Assembly: GCA_016930535.1 (NCBI GenBank)
Contig: JAFGGN010000070.1
Span: 1-59,874 of the forward strand
Source of the DNA: a bacterium
Lineage (GTDB): Bacteria > Zhuqueibacterota > QNDG01 > JAFGCO01
Length of the DNA stretch: 59,874 nt
Direction: 5' to 3'
Positions 17,423 to 27,086 of the stretch are shown here, one piece after another. Made by a program: the position numbers and the translations under genes. How positions within the stretch are numbered: position 1 is the stretch's first letter; each line of letters begins with the position of its first letter. The notes below the pieces were generated by a model. That model saw only the letters and a program-made list of their open reading frames with translations. It ran no database searches and was not told the origin of the DNA.

Positions 17423-18007
17423 ATGAACAACTGGGTGAAAAGCGTGATTGCACCTGTGGCGGCGATTGTTCTCTTGATCGTGGCCGTTACGCTGGTTTAC
17501 AAGCCGGGCAAACTCGAGATTCTCGCATTGCGCGAGCGTCTGGCCGTTCTGGAGGGACAGGGTGAAAAACTCATCCCCGAGGAACGAATCCGGAACGAAC
17601 AGGCCAAAGTGGACAGCCTGCGGGCGATCGTCGCGGACATGAAGGACCGTCTCTACCCGGTGGCCGAATTCGCCGAACTGGGAAAGGCGATCGAGAGCAA
17701 CGGGCGCAAGTTCGATCTCAGGCTCGTGATCCTGACCCCGGATTATTCCAAGCTGAATCTGATACAGCAGGAGGGGCAGGAGATCACGGAGCTTCCCATC
17801 ACGATCAATATGCAGGGCCGGTTCATGCAGTTTGCCCGGTACCTTGAAAAATTATCGGAATTTCCGTATGTCAAGGCCACGGAAGTGAATCTTTCCCGCA
17901 TGGAAGACGGCAGCTCTATAGAAATTGAAATCAAAGGTATTGTGATTTTTAAAAACAGTGTCAATGAACCCAATAAAGAGAAAAAACCTGTCTCGGCCCA
18001 GACATGA
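17423..18007 (+). CDS. pilO: Pilus alignment-complex protein PilO
   Basis: 194 residues: a membrane helix at 7-26, a coiled coil (about 32-75), then a small periplasmic alpha/beta domain with LPITINMQGRFMQFARYLEKLSEF, the characteristic PilO pattern. The C-terminal tail is charged. It would dimerise with the PilN part of the preceding protein and bind PilP. The gene lies directly between the PilMN fusion and a lipoprotein gene. Confidence 0.88.
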   Translation: MNNWVKSVIAPVAAIVLLIVAVTLVYKPGKLEILALRERLAVLEGQGEKLIPEERIRNEQAKVDSLRAIVADMKDRLYPVAEFAELGKAIESNGRKFDLRLVILTPDYSKLNLIQQEGQEITELPITINMQGRFMQFARYLEKLSEFPYVKATEVNLSRMEDGSSIEIEIKGIVIFKNSVNEPNKEKKPVSAQT

Positions 18008-18035
18008 GCCGCGGGAATCATGGCAGGAGGAAATT

Positions 18036-20870
18036 ATGTCAAAAATGAATCGATCATCCCTGGCAAAAACCTTTATCCCTGTTTCCCTGATCCTGCTGAC
18101 CGGACTGGCCTGCGAACAGAAGAATCCGCTGGATTCCACGCAGTCCATTCTGGGGAATCAGCCGAATCTGGTGAACATGCGGGCTGAACCGGGCCAGATA
18201 TCCGCACCGGGCGGCATTTCGGTCATTCGGGTCACACTGCTCGATCAGAATGACAAACCCATGCCCAGTGCCGTGGTCCAGTTCGCCCTGACAGGTGACG
18301 GCCGTCTCGATACCACGGCTGCATCCACGGACAGCAAGGGCATCGCCAAGGTCAACTATTACAGCGGAACCCGGGCTGCCGATATCAGGATCACGGCGCT
18401 TTATGCGAACAGCAACAAGTCCGTGCCCATCAAGGTGATCTCCGCTTCTTCCGGCCAGGCCATGCTGCTGGTCACGTCCTCCAGGTCCACATTATACGCC
18501 AACGGCCTGGATACATCGCTTGTGACGGTTCAGATGATCCCGGATTCCGGTATGACCGTGGGAGGCACACTAATAAATTTGAGCACTTCTTTCGGTTCGC
18601 TGCCCTTCAATGTGATGATCGGGCCGGACGGTTTTGCCACCGCGGTATTGAGAAGCGATACATCCTTTACGGATACGGAGGCCATGGTAACGGCTTCGTA
18701 CAACAGCATGGAGGCGGTCACGGCAGTCCCGGTAAAGGCCGTAAGCTTCTCGATTGAATCAGATCAGATTTCACTGCCCGCGGATGGCAAGAGCACGTGT
18801 AAAATCACGGCCACGGTCAAGCAGAAGAGCAGCGGGAAACCCATCAACAAGGCCCCGGTCGAGTTCTTTACGGATGTCGGGGACATACAAAATGAAATAC
18901 TGACCGAGAGCAGCGGAAAAGCCACCGTGACGCTGACCAGTTCCCCCACACCCGATACGACCGTGGTGAAGGCCTGGTACGGCGACCTGCAGGATTCCGT
19001 ACGCATCATATTCTATTCGAACAATATCGTGGACGACCGCTCACGCATCGCCTCGCTGACAACGGCAAAAACCGAGATATGGGCCAATCCCACGTATCAG
19101 GATGCCATTACCGTGAGGGTGGTCGATCAGGCAGGCGCACCCAAGGAAAACGCCACGGTATACCTGGAATCTTCAGCGGGCATGCTCAGCAATACGCAGG
19201 TGCTGACGAATGCTCTGGGAGAGGCCGTGGTGTACCTGACCGGGTATGAGAGTGATTTCGACTCGACCGCCACGGTCAAGGCCGATCTGTACAACGGCAC
19301 GCCGTCCGCGACAGTCAGTGTACTGTTGAAGAGTGAATCCTATAAACCGCGTTTTATCGAAATCAAGTTCGATCCGCCGAGTATCGGTGTGATCGAGACC
19401 GGGCAGATTTCGACGACCACGGTGCTCGCATCCGTCAAGGATGCCAAGTACCGCCTGGTCGGCGACAATATCCGGGTCTTTTTCGACCTCATCGAACAGC
19501 CCGGAGGTGTAAAGGTCACGGCGGTCACGGACCAGGGCGTGCCGACCGTACAGGGTGTGGCCAAGATATCCTGTACTGCAGGTATACGGTCGGGTACGGT
19601 CCGCATGCGGGCCAGGCTGGTGGATGATCCATTGACCGAGGAAAATGAGGCTGAAATCGTGGTCGAATCCACAAAACTCATCATTCACGCGGGTCCGCCG
19701 TTTATGGCCGACCGGAACGATCCGGCCACTTCACATCTTTCGATCACCTCGTTCAGGAAAAACATCTGGTACGGACAGGATACCACAGCGGTGACCGTCA
19801 TCATCGGCGACAAATATAAAAATCCGGTGGATCGGAAAACAGCCATCTACCTGACTGCGTCCGGCGGTGTTATCACGACGGAATCCTTTACGGATTTGAA
19901 CGGCATCATCAATGATACACTTTTTGCGGGCAGCCCGTCCCCCACCGTGGCCAGATATCACGGATTCGACCTGCATTTATATGACCGCAATTACGAATAC
20001 TTCATTACGGGAGGAGCCGCACCGGTTTTCCTGGGCGACATCCCTCCCGTGAATTATGGCGGGGATTATATGTGGAATCCGAATTATGACGCCGGCAACA
20101 ATATGTTCAACGTGATTCAGCATATTTACGGCCCTTCGCCCGATATGGAGGGCGGCGAGGTGCCGAACAGCAATACATTGGATTTTATTAATCCGAACGC
20201 CTGGCAGACCGGAGAAAACGACGGCGTATGCCGGATCGTCGCCTCCACGATCGGGGTCGATGCGAACGGGGATTCCATCTATGTATGGAACTGGAATCAT
20301 GTGATTTTTTCCACCGAAATACTGGACAACGTCGTGACTCTGGCGGGCATTCCCATCGACGGATTCAGGGAGAACAGCGCACTCGTGAGCCAATTAAGAG
20401 AAGTGCAGCTCCAGCCGCAAATACTGCAGATCATTGCGCAGGTCAGGACGCAGCATCCGAATGTCCCGGCCGGAATGAGCAATCTGGACCTGTACAACCA
20501 GTTCCTGCCCAACGGGTGCGGATCCGTACTTTTTATTGGCGAAGCCGCCCGTGTGACGTTTACCATTTTCGATGTGCACGGGAATCCGATCCATTCCGGT
20601 TCGAGGCTGACGACATCACTGACCGGAAAGCCGCCCATGGCCCTGAGCTGGACCGAACTGACCACAGGAAATGGCCTGGGCACGACGACTTACGATATCG
20701 AAATAGCCAATACCGTGGATATCGAGAAACCCAAAACCGGTGCCTCGGCCGTCAAGCTTGAAGTGAATTATTCGGGCGACAGGAAACAGTTGAACACAAT
20801 CACGTTCCGTGCAGAGGACAATACGGTCGAAGGTTATATACAAAATAAATTTTACTTTTATTATCCGTGA
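18036..20870 (+). CDS. Large Ig-like (Big_1-type) lipoprotein
   Basis: 944 residues. ATG 18036 has a strong AGGAGG site and yields a lipobox (LTGLAC, C26). Several consecutive invasin/Big_1-like domains follow (roughly 40-130, 135-235, 240-335, 345-430, 440-550, 570-650). Each has a V-x-V-x2-D-x2-G/N-x-P-x2-A-x-V pattern and a D/N-x2-G-x-A/I core, as in VTLLDQNDKPMPSAVVQF. The last 290 residues are different and I do not recognise them. It sits between pilO and pilP, where most T4P loci have nothing comparable, so it may be an outer-membrane or surface scaffold for the pilus. Function unproven. Confidence 0.8.
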   Translation: MSKMNRSSLAKTFIPVSLILLTGLACEQKNPLDSTQSILGNQPNLVNMRAEPGQISAPGGISVIRVTLLDQNDKPMPSAVVQFALTGDGRLDTTAASTDSKGIAKVNYYSGTRAADIRITALYANSNKSVPIKVISASSGQAMLLVTSSRSTLYANGLDTSLVTVQMIPDSGMTVGGTLINLSTSFGSLPFNVMIGPDGFATAVLRSDTSFTDTEAMVTASYNSMEAVTAVPVKAVSFSIESDQISLPADGKSTCKITATVKQKSSGKPINKAPVEFFTDVGDIQNEILTESSGKATVTLTSSPTPDTTVVKAWYGDLQDSVRIIFYSNNIVDDRSRIASLTTAKTEIWANPTYQDAITVRVVDQAGAPKENATVYLESSAGMLSNTQVLTNALGEAVVYLTGYESDFDSTATVKADLYNGTPSATVSVLLKSESYKPRFIEIKFDPPSIGVIETGQISTTTVLASVKDAKYRLVGDNIRVFFDLIEQPGGVKVTAVTDQGVPTVQGVAKISCTAGIRSGTVRMRARLVDDPLTEENEAEIVVESTKLIIHAGPPFMADRNDPATSHLSITSFRKNIWYGQDTTAVTVIIGDKYKNPVDRKTAIYLTASGGVITTESFTDLNGIINDTLFAGSPSPTVARYHGFDLHLYDRNYEYFITGGAAPVFLGDIPPVNYGGDYMWNPNYDAGNNMFNVIQHIYGPSPDMEGGEVPNSNTLDFINPNAWQTGENDGVCRIVASTIGVDANGDSIYVWNWNHVIFSTEILDNVVTLAGIPIDGFRENSALVSQLREVQLQPQILQIIAQVRTQHPNVPAGMSNLDLYNQFLPNGCGSVLFIGEAARVTFTIFDVHGNPIHSGSRLTTSLTGKPPMALSWTELTTGNGLGTTTYDIEIANTVDIEKPKTGASAVKLEVNYSGDRKQLNTITFRAEDNTVEGYIQNKFYFYYP

Positions 20871-20898
20871 CAGGGTAAAAATTTTAAGGGGATCGATT

Positions 20899-21708
20899 AT
20901 GAATTGCCACATACCCATAAATCGTTGTGCACTGGCAGGCGCGCTTCTGATCCTGTTCTCTGTTTTCTCGCATGCCCAGATGGTGGGCAATCCGACGGGT
21001 AATCAGGGCCAGTTTGAATGGTCTCTCTCATGCACCGGATCATTCATGAATCAGAATGTGGGACTGGAAAAAGCCACGTCCCAGCGCGTGCTCCTGAAAA
21101 GCGCTTTCGGGATCACGCCCAATATCGACCTGGTGGCCATGTTCGGTTCGGCCAATCTGACGCTGAATTCGAATCACAGCGATATCGAGCTTCTGGAGAG
21201 CAAGCCCAAACTGGCCTACGGCCTGGGGCTGACCTTCACGCCCAAAAGGGAGGAGCCGAATCAGCCCGTGAGCGTGATTGCCGGGGGCCATATACTGCGT
21301 TTTCAGCCCGACGGGATGTTTCACGAGACCGTGGTTTATGATCCCAATGTCCCGTCGTTCAACCGTGAATCCAGAATGGCGTACGACTGGCGCGAGTATC
21401 TGGTTTTCGGCGGTGTGGCATACAGGCTCGGACCGGTCCGGCTGTACGGCTGCGGCGTCGGATGGGGCATTAACCGGACCGAGGAAAAGACGGAATATCA
21501 GTATGAAACCGGGGGAACCAAGGAGTTTATCGCGAGGAGCAGCAATGAATTCCAGTCGGAGCTGTGGACGGGCGCATTAGCCGGTGTGGAGTTGATTTTT
21601 CCAAAGACCAGGCATGTGCTCAGCCTCGAGGGATTGTTTTATAATGAGCAGGACTTCATCATCATGGTGGGAATCGGGCAGACCGGTATTGTGGAATCGG
21701 GCTGGTAA
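20899..21708 (+). CDS. Predicted outer-membrane barrel protein in the pilus locus
   Basis: 269 residues. ATG 20899 follows AAGGGG. The signal peptide ends near FSHAQ. The mature protein has alternating strands (GLGLTFTPKRE; SVIAGGHILRFQ; YRLGPVRLYGCGVGWG) and acidic inter-strand loops, fitting an 8- to 12-stranded barrel. I do not recognise a family. It lies 28 bases after the Ig-like lipoprotein, so the two may form an outer-membrane pair accessory to the PilQ secretin. That is inference from position only. Confidence 0.7.
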   Translation: MNCHIPINRCALAGALLILFSVFSHAQMVGNPTGNQGQFEWSLSCTGSFMNQNVGLEKATSQRVLLKSAFGITPNIDLVAMFGSANLTLNSNHSDIELLESKPKLAYGLGLTFTPKREEPNQPVSVIAGGHILRFQPDGMFHETVVYDPNVPSFNRESRMAYDWREYLVFGGVAYRLGPVRLYGCGVGWGINRTEEKTEYQYETGGTKEFIARSSNEFQSELWTGALAGVELIFPKTRHVLSLEGLFYNEQDFIIMVGIGQTGIVESGW

Positions 21709-21727
21709 AATAAAAGGAAAGTGATTC

Positions 21728-22651
21728 ATGGCTGTGCCCGCAGTAAAAATCGATCATCTGACCAAGATTTATTCCGCCGATCTCGGCAAAAAGCCGATGT
21801 GTGCGGTGGATGATCTCAACCTGGAAGTGGAACAGGGAGAAGTCTTCGCATTTTTGGGGCCCAACGGGGCCGGTAAGACCACGACCATCAAGACCATGAT
21901 GCGACTTCTCTTTCCTACCAGGGGGTTCGTCGAAATATTCGGGATCCCGAACCTGTCCGTCAAAGCCATGCGGTCCGTGGGATTTCTGCCGGAACAGCCG
22001 CAGATTTACGGGTATCTGACGGGGCGGGAATTTCTCGACTTTACGGCCCGGCTTTTCAGACTGGACAGGTCAACCCGGAAAAAGCGTATCGATGACTGCC
22101 TTGAACAGGTGGGACTCATCAAACGGGCCGACGGGCTGATACGCGGCTATTCCCGGGGCATGATGCAGCGCCTGGGTCTGGCGCAGGCGTTGATCAATGA
22201 TCCGGAGCTGCTCGTGCTTGACGAGCCCATGTCCAATCTGGACCCGGTGGGCAGAAAAGAATTCAGGGACCTGATTCTTGAACTGAAGGATAAAGGCAAA
22301 ACCCTGTTTTTCAGCTCCCATATCCTCTCGGATGCCGAAATGATCGCCGATCGTGTGGGGATCGTGAATCAGGGCAGACTCGTGAATACAGGAAAGCTCA
22401 GGGACCTGATAGAAGCGCAGATACGGAGTATCGAAATTACATTCATTATGACACCGGACAAAACAGCGAAGCTTGGTTTTGAACAGGCAAATATCGTGCA
22501 GCAGGACGAGCATATGCTTGTCCGTCTCGAAAATGATGCCGACGTTCAGAGAACCATCGGGGACATTATGCGTCTTGACGGCCGGATTGTGTCTGTGGTG
22601 CCCCAGAAGCGGACGCTGGAAGATATATTTATGACGGAACTGGGAGGATGA
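21728..22651 (+). CDS. ABC transporter ATP-binding protein (PilH-type position)
   Basis: 307 residues: Walker A GPNGAGKTT (about 44-52), signature YSRGMMQRLGLAQAL, Walker B LLVLDEPMSNLD, H-loop SSHILSDAE, and a C-terminal 85-residue extension as in ABC-2 exporters. Located inside the pil locus with its permease and a TPR membrane protein. Myxococcus xanthus has the same idea in PilG-PilH-PilI, an ABC transporter needed for pilus assembly. The homology of the system is inferred from context. Confidence 0.92.
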   Translation: MAVPAVKIDHLTKIYSADLGKKPMCAVDDLNLEVEQGEVFAFLGPNGAGKTTTIKTMMRLLFPTRGFVEIFGIPNLSVKAMRSVGFLPEQPQIYGYLTGREFLDFTARLFRLDRSTRKKRIDDCLEQVGLIKRADGLIRGYSRGMMQRLGLAQALINDPELLVLDEPMSNLDPVGRKEFRDLILELKDKGKTLFFSSHILSDAEMIADRVGIVNQGRLVNTGKLRDLIEAQIRSIEITFIMTPDKTAKLGFEQANIVQQDEHMLVRLENDADVQRTIGDIMRLDGRIVSVVPQKRTLEDIFMTELGG

Positions 22652-22655
22652 CGGG

Positions 22656-23420
22656 ATGTCCGTATTAACCATAGCGATGAATACGTTCAGGGAATCGATC
22701 CGGAACCGCGTCATGATCAATATTCTGCTGTTCGCGGTCGGATTGATCCTGCTCTCCATTGTGCTGGGGGAATGGTCGCTCGGTGAGCAGATCAAGGTGA
22801 TCAAGGATTTCGGTTTGTCCGCCATGTCGATTTTCGGCCTCCTGATCGCCATTTTTATCGGTATCCGGCTGATGGTGCAGGAACTGGAGCAGCGGACCAT
22901 ATACCTGATCGCGTCGAAACCCATTCGCCGGTGGGAAATCGTGCTGGGCAAGTATTCGGGACTTGCCCTGACCCTGATCGTCAATGTCATCCTGATGGCC
23001 GTAACGCTACTCGTTGTGAACCTGATTATCGAGGGCCGGATTGATCTGGGACTGCTGCCCGCGGTGTTTCTCATTTATATCGAGATTCTGCTCATTGTGG
23101 CGTTTGCGCTGTTTTTTTCGTCCCTGATGTCGCCGCAGCTCAGCGCGCTCGCCACACTGATCTTGTATATGCTCGGCCATTTGACGAATTTTTTGTACGA
23201 GTATATCCGGGTGTTTCCTGATAAAGGTTTCCACTGGCTGCTCAAGGGAATATACTATATCGTCCCGAATCTGGAAAAACTGAATCTGAAAATGGCCGTG
23301 GTGGATCATGTGCCTCAGCCTCCCCATGTGGTTGCCTGGGCGACGGCTTACGGATTATGCTATATCGTAATCGTTCTGATTTTAACGGCCGCTGTTTTTA
23401 ATAAAAAGGATTTAAAATAA
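22656..23420 (+). CDS. ABC-2 type transporter permease (PilI-type position)
   Basis: 254 residues with six predicted membrane segments and the ABC-2/NosY-like start MSVLTIAMNTFRESIRNRVM, including the EQRTIYLIASKPIRRWEIVLGK loop typical of bacterial ABC-2 permeases. It starts 4 bases after the ATPase gene, and the two would form one exporter. The substrate cannot be predicted. Confidence 0.9.
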   Translation: MSVLTIAMNTFRESIRNRVMINILLFAVGLILLSIVLGEWSLGEQIKVIKDFGLSAMSIFGLLIAIFIGIRLMVQELEQRTIYLIASKPIRRWEIVLGKYSGLALTLIVNVILMAVTLLVVNLIIEGRIDLGLLPAVFLIYIEILLIVAFALFFSSLMSPQLSALATLILYMLGHLTNFLYEYIRVFPDKGFHWLLKGIYYIVPNLEKLNLKMAVVDHVPQPPHVVAWATAYGLCYIVIVLILTAAVFNKKDLK

Positions 23421-23425
23421 ACAGG

Positions 23426-24394
23426 ATGAACGAGACTGTTCAAAAATATATAATCAGAATCCTTTTTGTTGTTTTGATTCTCACACTGTGTGTGATCGTT
23501 TATCACACGCAGACCGTCCTGGATCAGGACCGTGAGGTTCAATTCGTGAACAGGTCCCCTATATTTCTGCCCAATGCGAAAATTCTTTCCGCATTGAGCA
23601 TGGGGCATGCATCATCTTTGGCCGACATGTTCTGGATCCGGAGCGTGCTTTATTTCGGACGCCGCGTGATGGATGACGAGAATATCTATTTCCTGTACGA
23701 GCTGTACGACGGGGATTCGGAGAAAATCGCCGCTGTGGCGGACCATCATCACCATTTTCACAGCCATGGGGAGAACTATACCGAGCATTCACATGGACAT
23801 CAGGATGATGTACATCATCAGCTTTCAACCGAATATTTGCAGGTTCTGGACAGTTTGCGGGCATCGGCGCCTCAGCCACCCGATACGATTCCCTTTCTGG
23901 ATCATGCAACCGTGCAGAGACTGTTCGAATTCAAGAGCCGCGGACTGATGAACGATGTGTTCCCTCTCATGGACCGGCTGATCCGGTTGAATCCCTATTT
24001 TCAGATCCCCTACCTGTTCAGTGTATACGTGATGATGGAAACAGGAGAAATCGACTGGGCCATCCGGGTTCTGAAACGGGGATTCGAGTACAACAGGAAC
24101 AACTGGAAATTTCCGTTTTATCTGGGATACATATACTGGGTATACAAGGGAGATATCGATACCACCTACGATTATCTGCTGCAGGCCGTGAATATACCGG
24201 ATTGCAAACCTTTTGTAGGAGAACTGCTGATTGGATTTTCCGGTCAAATGAACCGTCACAATGTCACCGAGTTGTATTTAAGGGGATTGATGGACAGCGC
24301 GGAGAACGATCAGGTGAAGGACCGGATCAGCAAACTGCTGTCCCAGATTCATTCGGAGGACCAGGAACTTGAAAACAGACAGGATGAGCCATGA
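23426..24394 (+). CDS. Membrane-anchored TPR-like protein with histidine-rich insert
   Basis: 322 residues: one membrane helix (8-28), a conserved-looking segment SMGHASSLADMFWIRSVLYFGR (about 54-75), a histidine-rich stretch (about 107-132) with repeated HH, HSH and HGH, and a C-terminal half of TPR-like helical pairs. The family occurs beside ABC-2 genes; in this position it would be the counterpart of Myxococcus PilG. The His-rich part could bind Zn, Ni or Cu, or be only a flexible linker. The stop overlaps the pilP start by 4 bases. Confidence 0.7.
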   Translation: MNETVQKYIIRILFVVLILTLCVIVYHTQTVLDQDREVQFVNRSPIFLPNAKILSALSMGHASSLADMFWIRSVLYFGRRVMDDENIYFLYELYDGDSEKIAAVADHHHHFHSHGENYTEHSHGHQDDVHHQLSTEYLQVLDSLRASAPQPPDTIPFLDHATVQRLFEFKSRGLMNDVFPLMDRLIRLNPYFQIPYLFSVYVMMETGEIDWAIRVLKRGFEYNRNNWKFPFYLGYIYWVYKGDIDTTYDYLLQAVNIPDCKPFVGELLIGFSGQMNRHNVTELYLRGLMDSAENDQVKDRISKLLSQIHSEDQELENRQDEP

Positions 24395-24882
24395 AGCTTG
24401 ATAAAAACCAGAAAATATTGTATGGTGCGCTCGGTGGCGTCGTGATTGTGTTTATGATATGGAATTTTACCGGATCGGGCAGCAAAAAAAAGCCTGTAGC
24501 GGGCAAGGCGGCCCAGCATGCCACGGCGGCCGTGAACAAGATCACGGGCAAGGAAACGCCGGATAATTTACAGGCGAATGTGAAAAAGGCGAATATCGCG
24601 AAGATGCGGTTCGACGATTGGGGCCGCGATCCGTTCAAGGACAACCATGCGGACAGAATCGCTGCACAGCAGGCGGCCCGTCAGGAAGAACTGGAGCGGC
24701 AGAGCCTCGTGGTCAAGGGAATCGTGCGTATCGAAGGCCGCTCCTATGTCATGATCAACGATATCATACTGGGCGAGGGTGAAGAAAAAGACGGACTTTA
24801 TGTGGAAAGAATTGAGAATAACGATGTATTCTGCAGAAAAGGAAGCAAGTGGTTTACTCTGACATGGAAGGAAGAACCATGA
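24391..24882 (+). CDS. pilP: PilP-like pilus assembly protein
   Basis: 163 residues: a membrane helix (about 9-27), an Ala/Lys linker, then the motif WGRDPF (near 77) and a small beta domain (LVVKGIVRIEGRSYVMINDIILGEGE), as in PilP/GspC homology-region proteins. PilP normally is a lipoprotein; here the anchor is a helix with no lipobox. It would connect PilN/PilO with PilQ. Start and stop overlap both neighbours by 4 bases (ATGA). Confidence 0.8.
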   Translation: MKLDKNQKILYGALGGVVIVFMIWNFTGSGSKKKPVAGKAAQHATAAVNKITGKETPDNLQANVKKANIAKMRFDDWGRDPFKDNHADRIAAQQAARQEELERQSLVVKGIVRIEGRSYVMINDIILGEGEEKDGLYVERIENNDVFCRKGSKWFTLTWKEEP

Positions 24883-27083
24883 AATTGCGAAAATCGACAG
24901 TCATTCTGGGCTGTACGGCCCTGTTGCTGCAGCTGGCACAGGTTCAGGCCGCTCCCAGTCTGGTTTCCCTGAAGCGCGGGCATGAAGGCTCCCGGTATTG
25001 GGCCGCCTTCGTCTTTGACGAAAATGCCCGATGGTTGAGCATTTCCCAGCCGAAAAATGGGCAGGTTTCCATTTATTTCAACGGGGATGCCAAAGACAAG
25101 GACGGTCAGCGACTGACCCTGGGTGACGGGCAATGCGCGTTGACTGTCGAGCAGGTCAGCCGGAATCCGCTTGTATTCAAATCCAGCATGCAGTGCAGCG
25201 AGGCCTACCCGGTGGCCGTGATACGGCGCTCCAATACCGTGGTAGTCGGTCTGAACGATCCGCGCCTGCTCTCGCAGAGCACCAAAGCCGGATCCGGAGG
25301 AGGACAATATGTGGAGCTGATATCCGTCAGTGAACAGAAGCAGACCGCCGGAACGGAGACCCGGTTTCAGTTCAGCGCCGATTTTGACTGGCTGGGATAT
25401 TTCAAGACATCGGACCGTCAGGTCACGCTGCTTTTTTCCGGTGTGTCGAATATGTCTCCTGTCGATAACTATATGCTGAACAATGAAATTGTCAGGAATG
25501 TGAATCTCAGCACGGATTATAACAATCCGGAAGTATTGAAAATCAATGTGGATCTGGCATCCAATGCAGCTTACACGATCTCAAAAAAGGGATCGGATCT
25601 TGTGATTTCCGGTACGGTCGGTGCCTCCGATGCGGCGCTGACCGAAGAAATATTACGGCCGCAGGAAGCCTCTCCGGCCATGTGGGAAGAAGATACGGGT
25701 TCCGGATATGGAGAGGGCAATTTCTATGCTCAGGAAGCCAATGCCAGCGCCATGCCCGCCGGTTCATACCAGAACAGTTCGAACAGATCTTCGGATGTAT
25801 GGACCATGCCCAATACCACGGACGGCAGAGACAGCAATATTCCATGGGATAAAATGGTTTCATTCGAATTCAACGAGATGTCGATCAAGGATGCCCTGCG
25901 CCTGATCGCAAAAACCAACAATATCAATATGGTGGTCGGCGAAACGGTATCCGGAACCATCACCATGAACCTTCAAAATGTGACTTTAAGGCAGGCCATC
26001 GAACGGATTCTGCATCCGCGCAATATGGAATATCTGGTCAAGGATGACATCATTACCGTGAAACCGGTCAGCATACAGTTCCAGGGCGGCATGCAGACCA
26101 AGGTGTACAGGCTGAGATATGCGGATGCCAACAATGTCGTCAAGGTGTTGAAACGTGTTGCCTCAGACGATTCGCTTGTCGAAGTGTTCAGCACGGAATT
26201 TCTCGATTTTGCGACGTCCGGCACCAACCGCATGTCGGCGGCCGGCGTCGGTGTTCAGGGGATACGCCGCTCGAGCATGCTGGTCGTCACGGACCGTCCC
26301 GAAAAAATTCAGGAAATCGACGCGATTATTCAGGAACTGGACCGTCCGCCCACACAGATCATGATCGAATCCAAGCTCGTGGAGGTGGCGCCGAATTATT
26401 CGGAGAACCTGGGCATTGACTGGGACAGAACACTGGGTGCCTACCTGCAGAACTCGAAAAATCTGACAGGGGGCGGCAATGATAAAATGCTGCAGGTTTA
26501 CGACGGCAATGATGCGGCATGGTACGAGGGAACATGGAAAATGGGCCGGCTGACTGCAAGCCAGTATACAGCGGTTCTGGATGTATTAAAGGAAAAGACA
26601 GATGCCACACTGAGGCTCAATCCGAGGATACTGGCCATGAACGACGAGGAGTCCTCGATCAGTGTGGGAACGACGGTGCCCATACCCGAGGTGCAGCAGA
26701 GTTCGGGTTCGCTGTCGGAGCGCATCACGTTCTCATACAAGGAAGTCAACGTTCAGCTCAACGTGACGCCGCATGTGGGCCATAATAAGGAAATCGTCAT
26801 GTATGTCAATCCGGTGATCGAAGAGATCTCGGAGTGGGTGGAATACGGGCTGCAGAGGGCGCCCATGACCACGAAACGGGCCGTCAACAGTATAGTCAGC
26901 ATCAAAAACGGCGAAACCATCGTCATCGGCGGTCTGATCAAAAATCAACAGATCAAAATCATCAAGAAAGTATGGCTGCTGGGGAATCTGCCTCTGATCG
27001 GGAGATTTTTTCAGCATTCGAGCCTGGAGGACAAACAGACGGATATGATGATTTTTATTACACCGACCATTGTTGAAGGATAA
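24879..27083 (+). CDS. pilQ: Type IV pilus secretin PilQ
   Basis: 734 residues: signal peptide (ending near QVQAA), AMIN-like beta domains (about 30-240), a Ser/Gly-rich linker, a secretin/TonB short N-terminal domain (about 325-400; FNEMSIKDALRLIAKTNN), an N1-type domain (about 405-495) and the C-terminal secretin core (about 500-734) with VPIPEVQQSSG and the terminal GLIKNQQIKIIKKVWLLGNLPLIG signature. It forms the outer-membrane gate for the pilus. AMIN domains bind peptidoglycan in other PilQ proteins. Confidence 0.95.
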   Translation: MKLRKSTVILGCTALLLQLAQVQAAPSLVSLKRGHEGSRYWAAFVFDENARWLSISQPKNGQVSIYFNGDAKDKDGQRLTLGDGQCALTVEQVSRNPLVFKSSMQCSEAYPVAVIRRSNTVVVGLNDPRLLSQSTKAGSGGGQYVELISVSEQKQTAGTETRFQFSADFDWLGYFKTSDRQVTLLFSGVSNMSPVDNYMLNNEIVRNVNLSTDYNNPEVLKINVDLASNAAYTISKKGSDLVISGTVGASDAALTEEILRPQEASPAMWEEDTGSGYGEGNFYAQEANASAMPAGSYQNSSNRSSDVWTMPNTTDGRDSNIPWDKMVSFEFNEMSIKDALRLIAKTNNINMVVGETVSGTITMNLQNVTLRQAIERILHPRNMEYLVKDDIITVKPVSIQFQGGMQTKVYRLRYADANNVVKVLKRVASDDSLVEVFSTEFLDFATSGTNRMSAAGVGVQGIRRSSMLVVTDRPEKIQEIDAIIQELDRPPTQIMIESKLVEVAPNYSENLGIDWDRTLGAYLQNSKNLTGGGNDKMLQVYDGNDAAWYEGTWKMGRLTASQYTAVLDVLKEKTDATLRLNPRILAMNDEESSISVGTTVPIPEVQQSSGSLSERITFSYKEVNVQLNVTPHVGHNKEIVMYVNPVIEEISEWVEYGLQRAPMTTKRAVNSIVSIKNGETIVIGGLIKNQQIKIIKKVWLLGNLPLIGRFFQHSSLEDKQTDMMIFITPTIVEG

Positions 27084-27086
27084 TGC

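Noticed and set aside
15673..17430. Minus-strand open frame (585 codons) opposite the PilMN gene
   Set aside because: The plus strand has clear PilM and PilN motifs, a promoter and operon context; the antisense frame has none.
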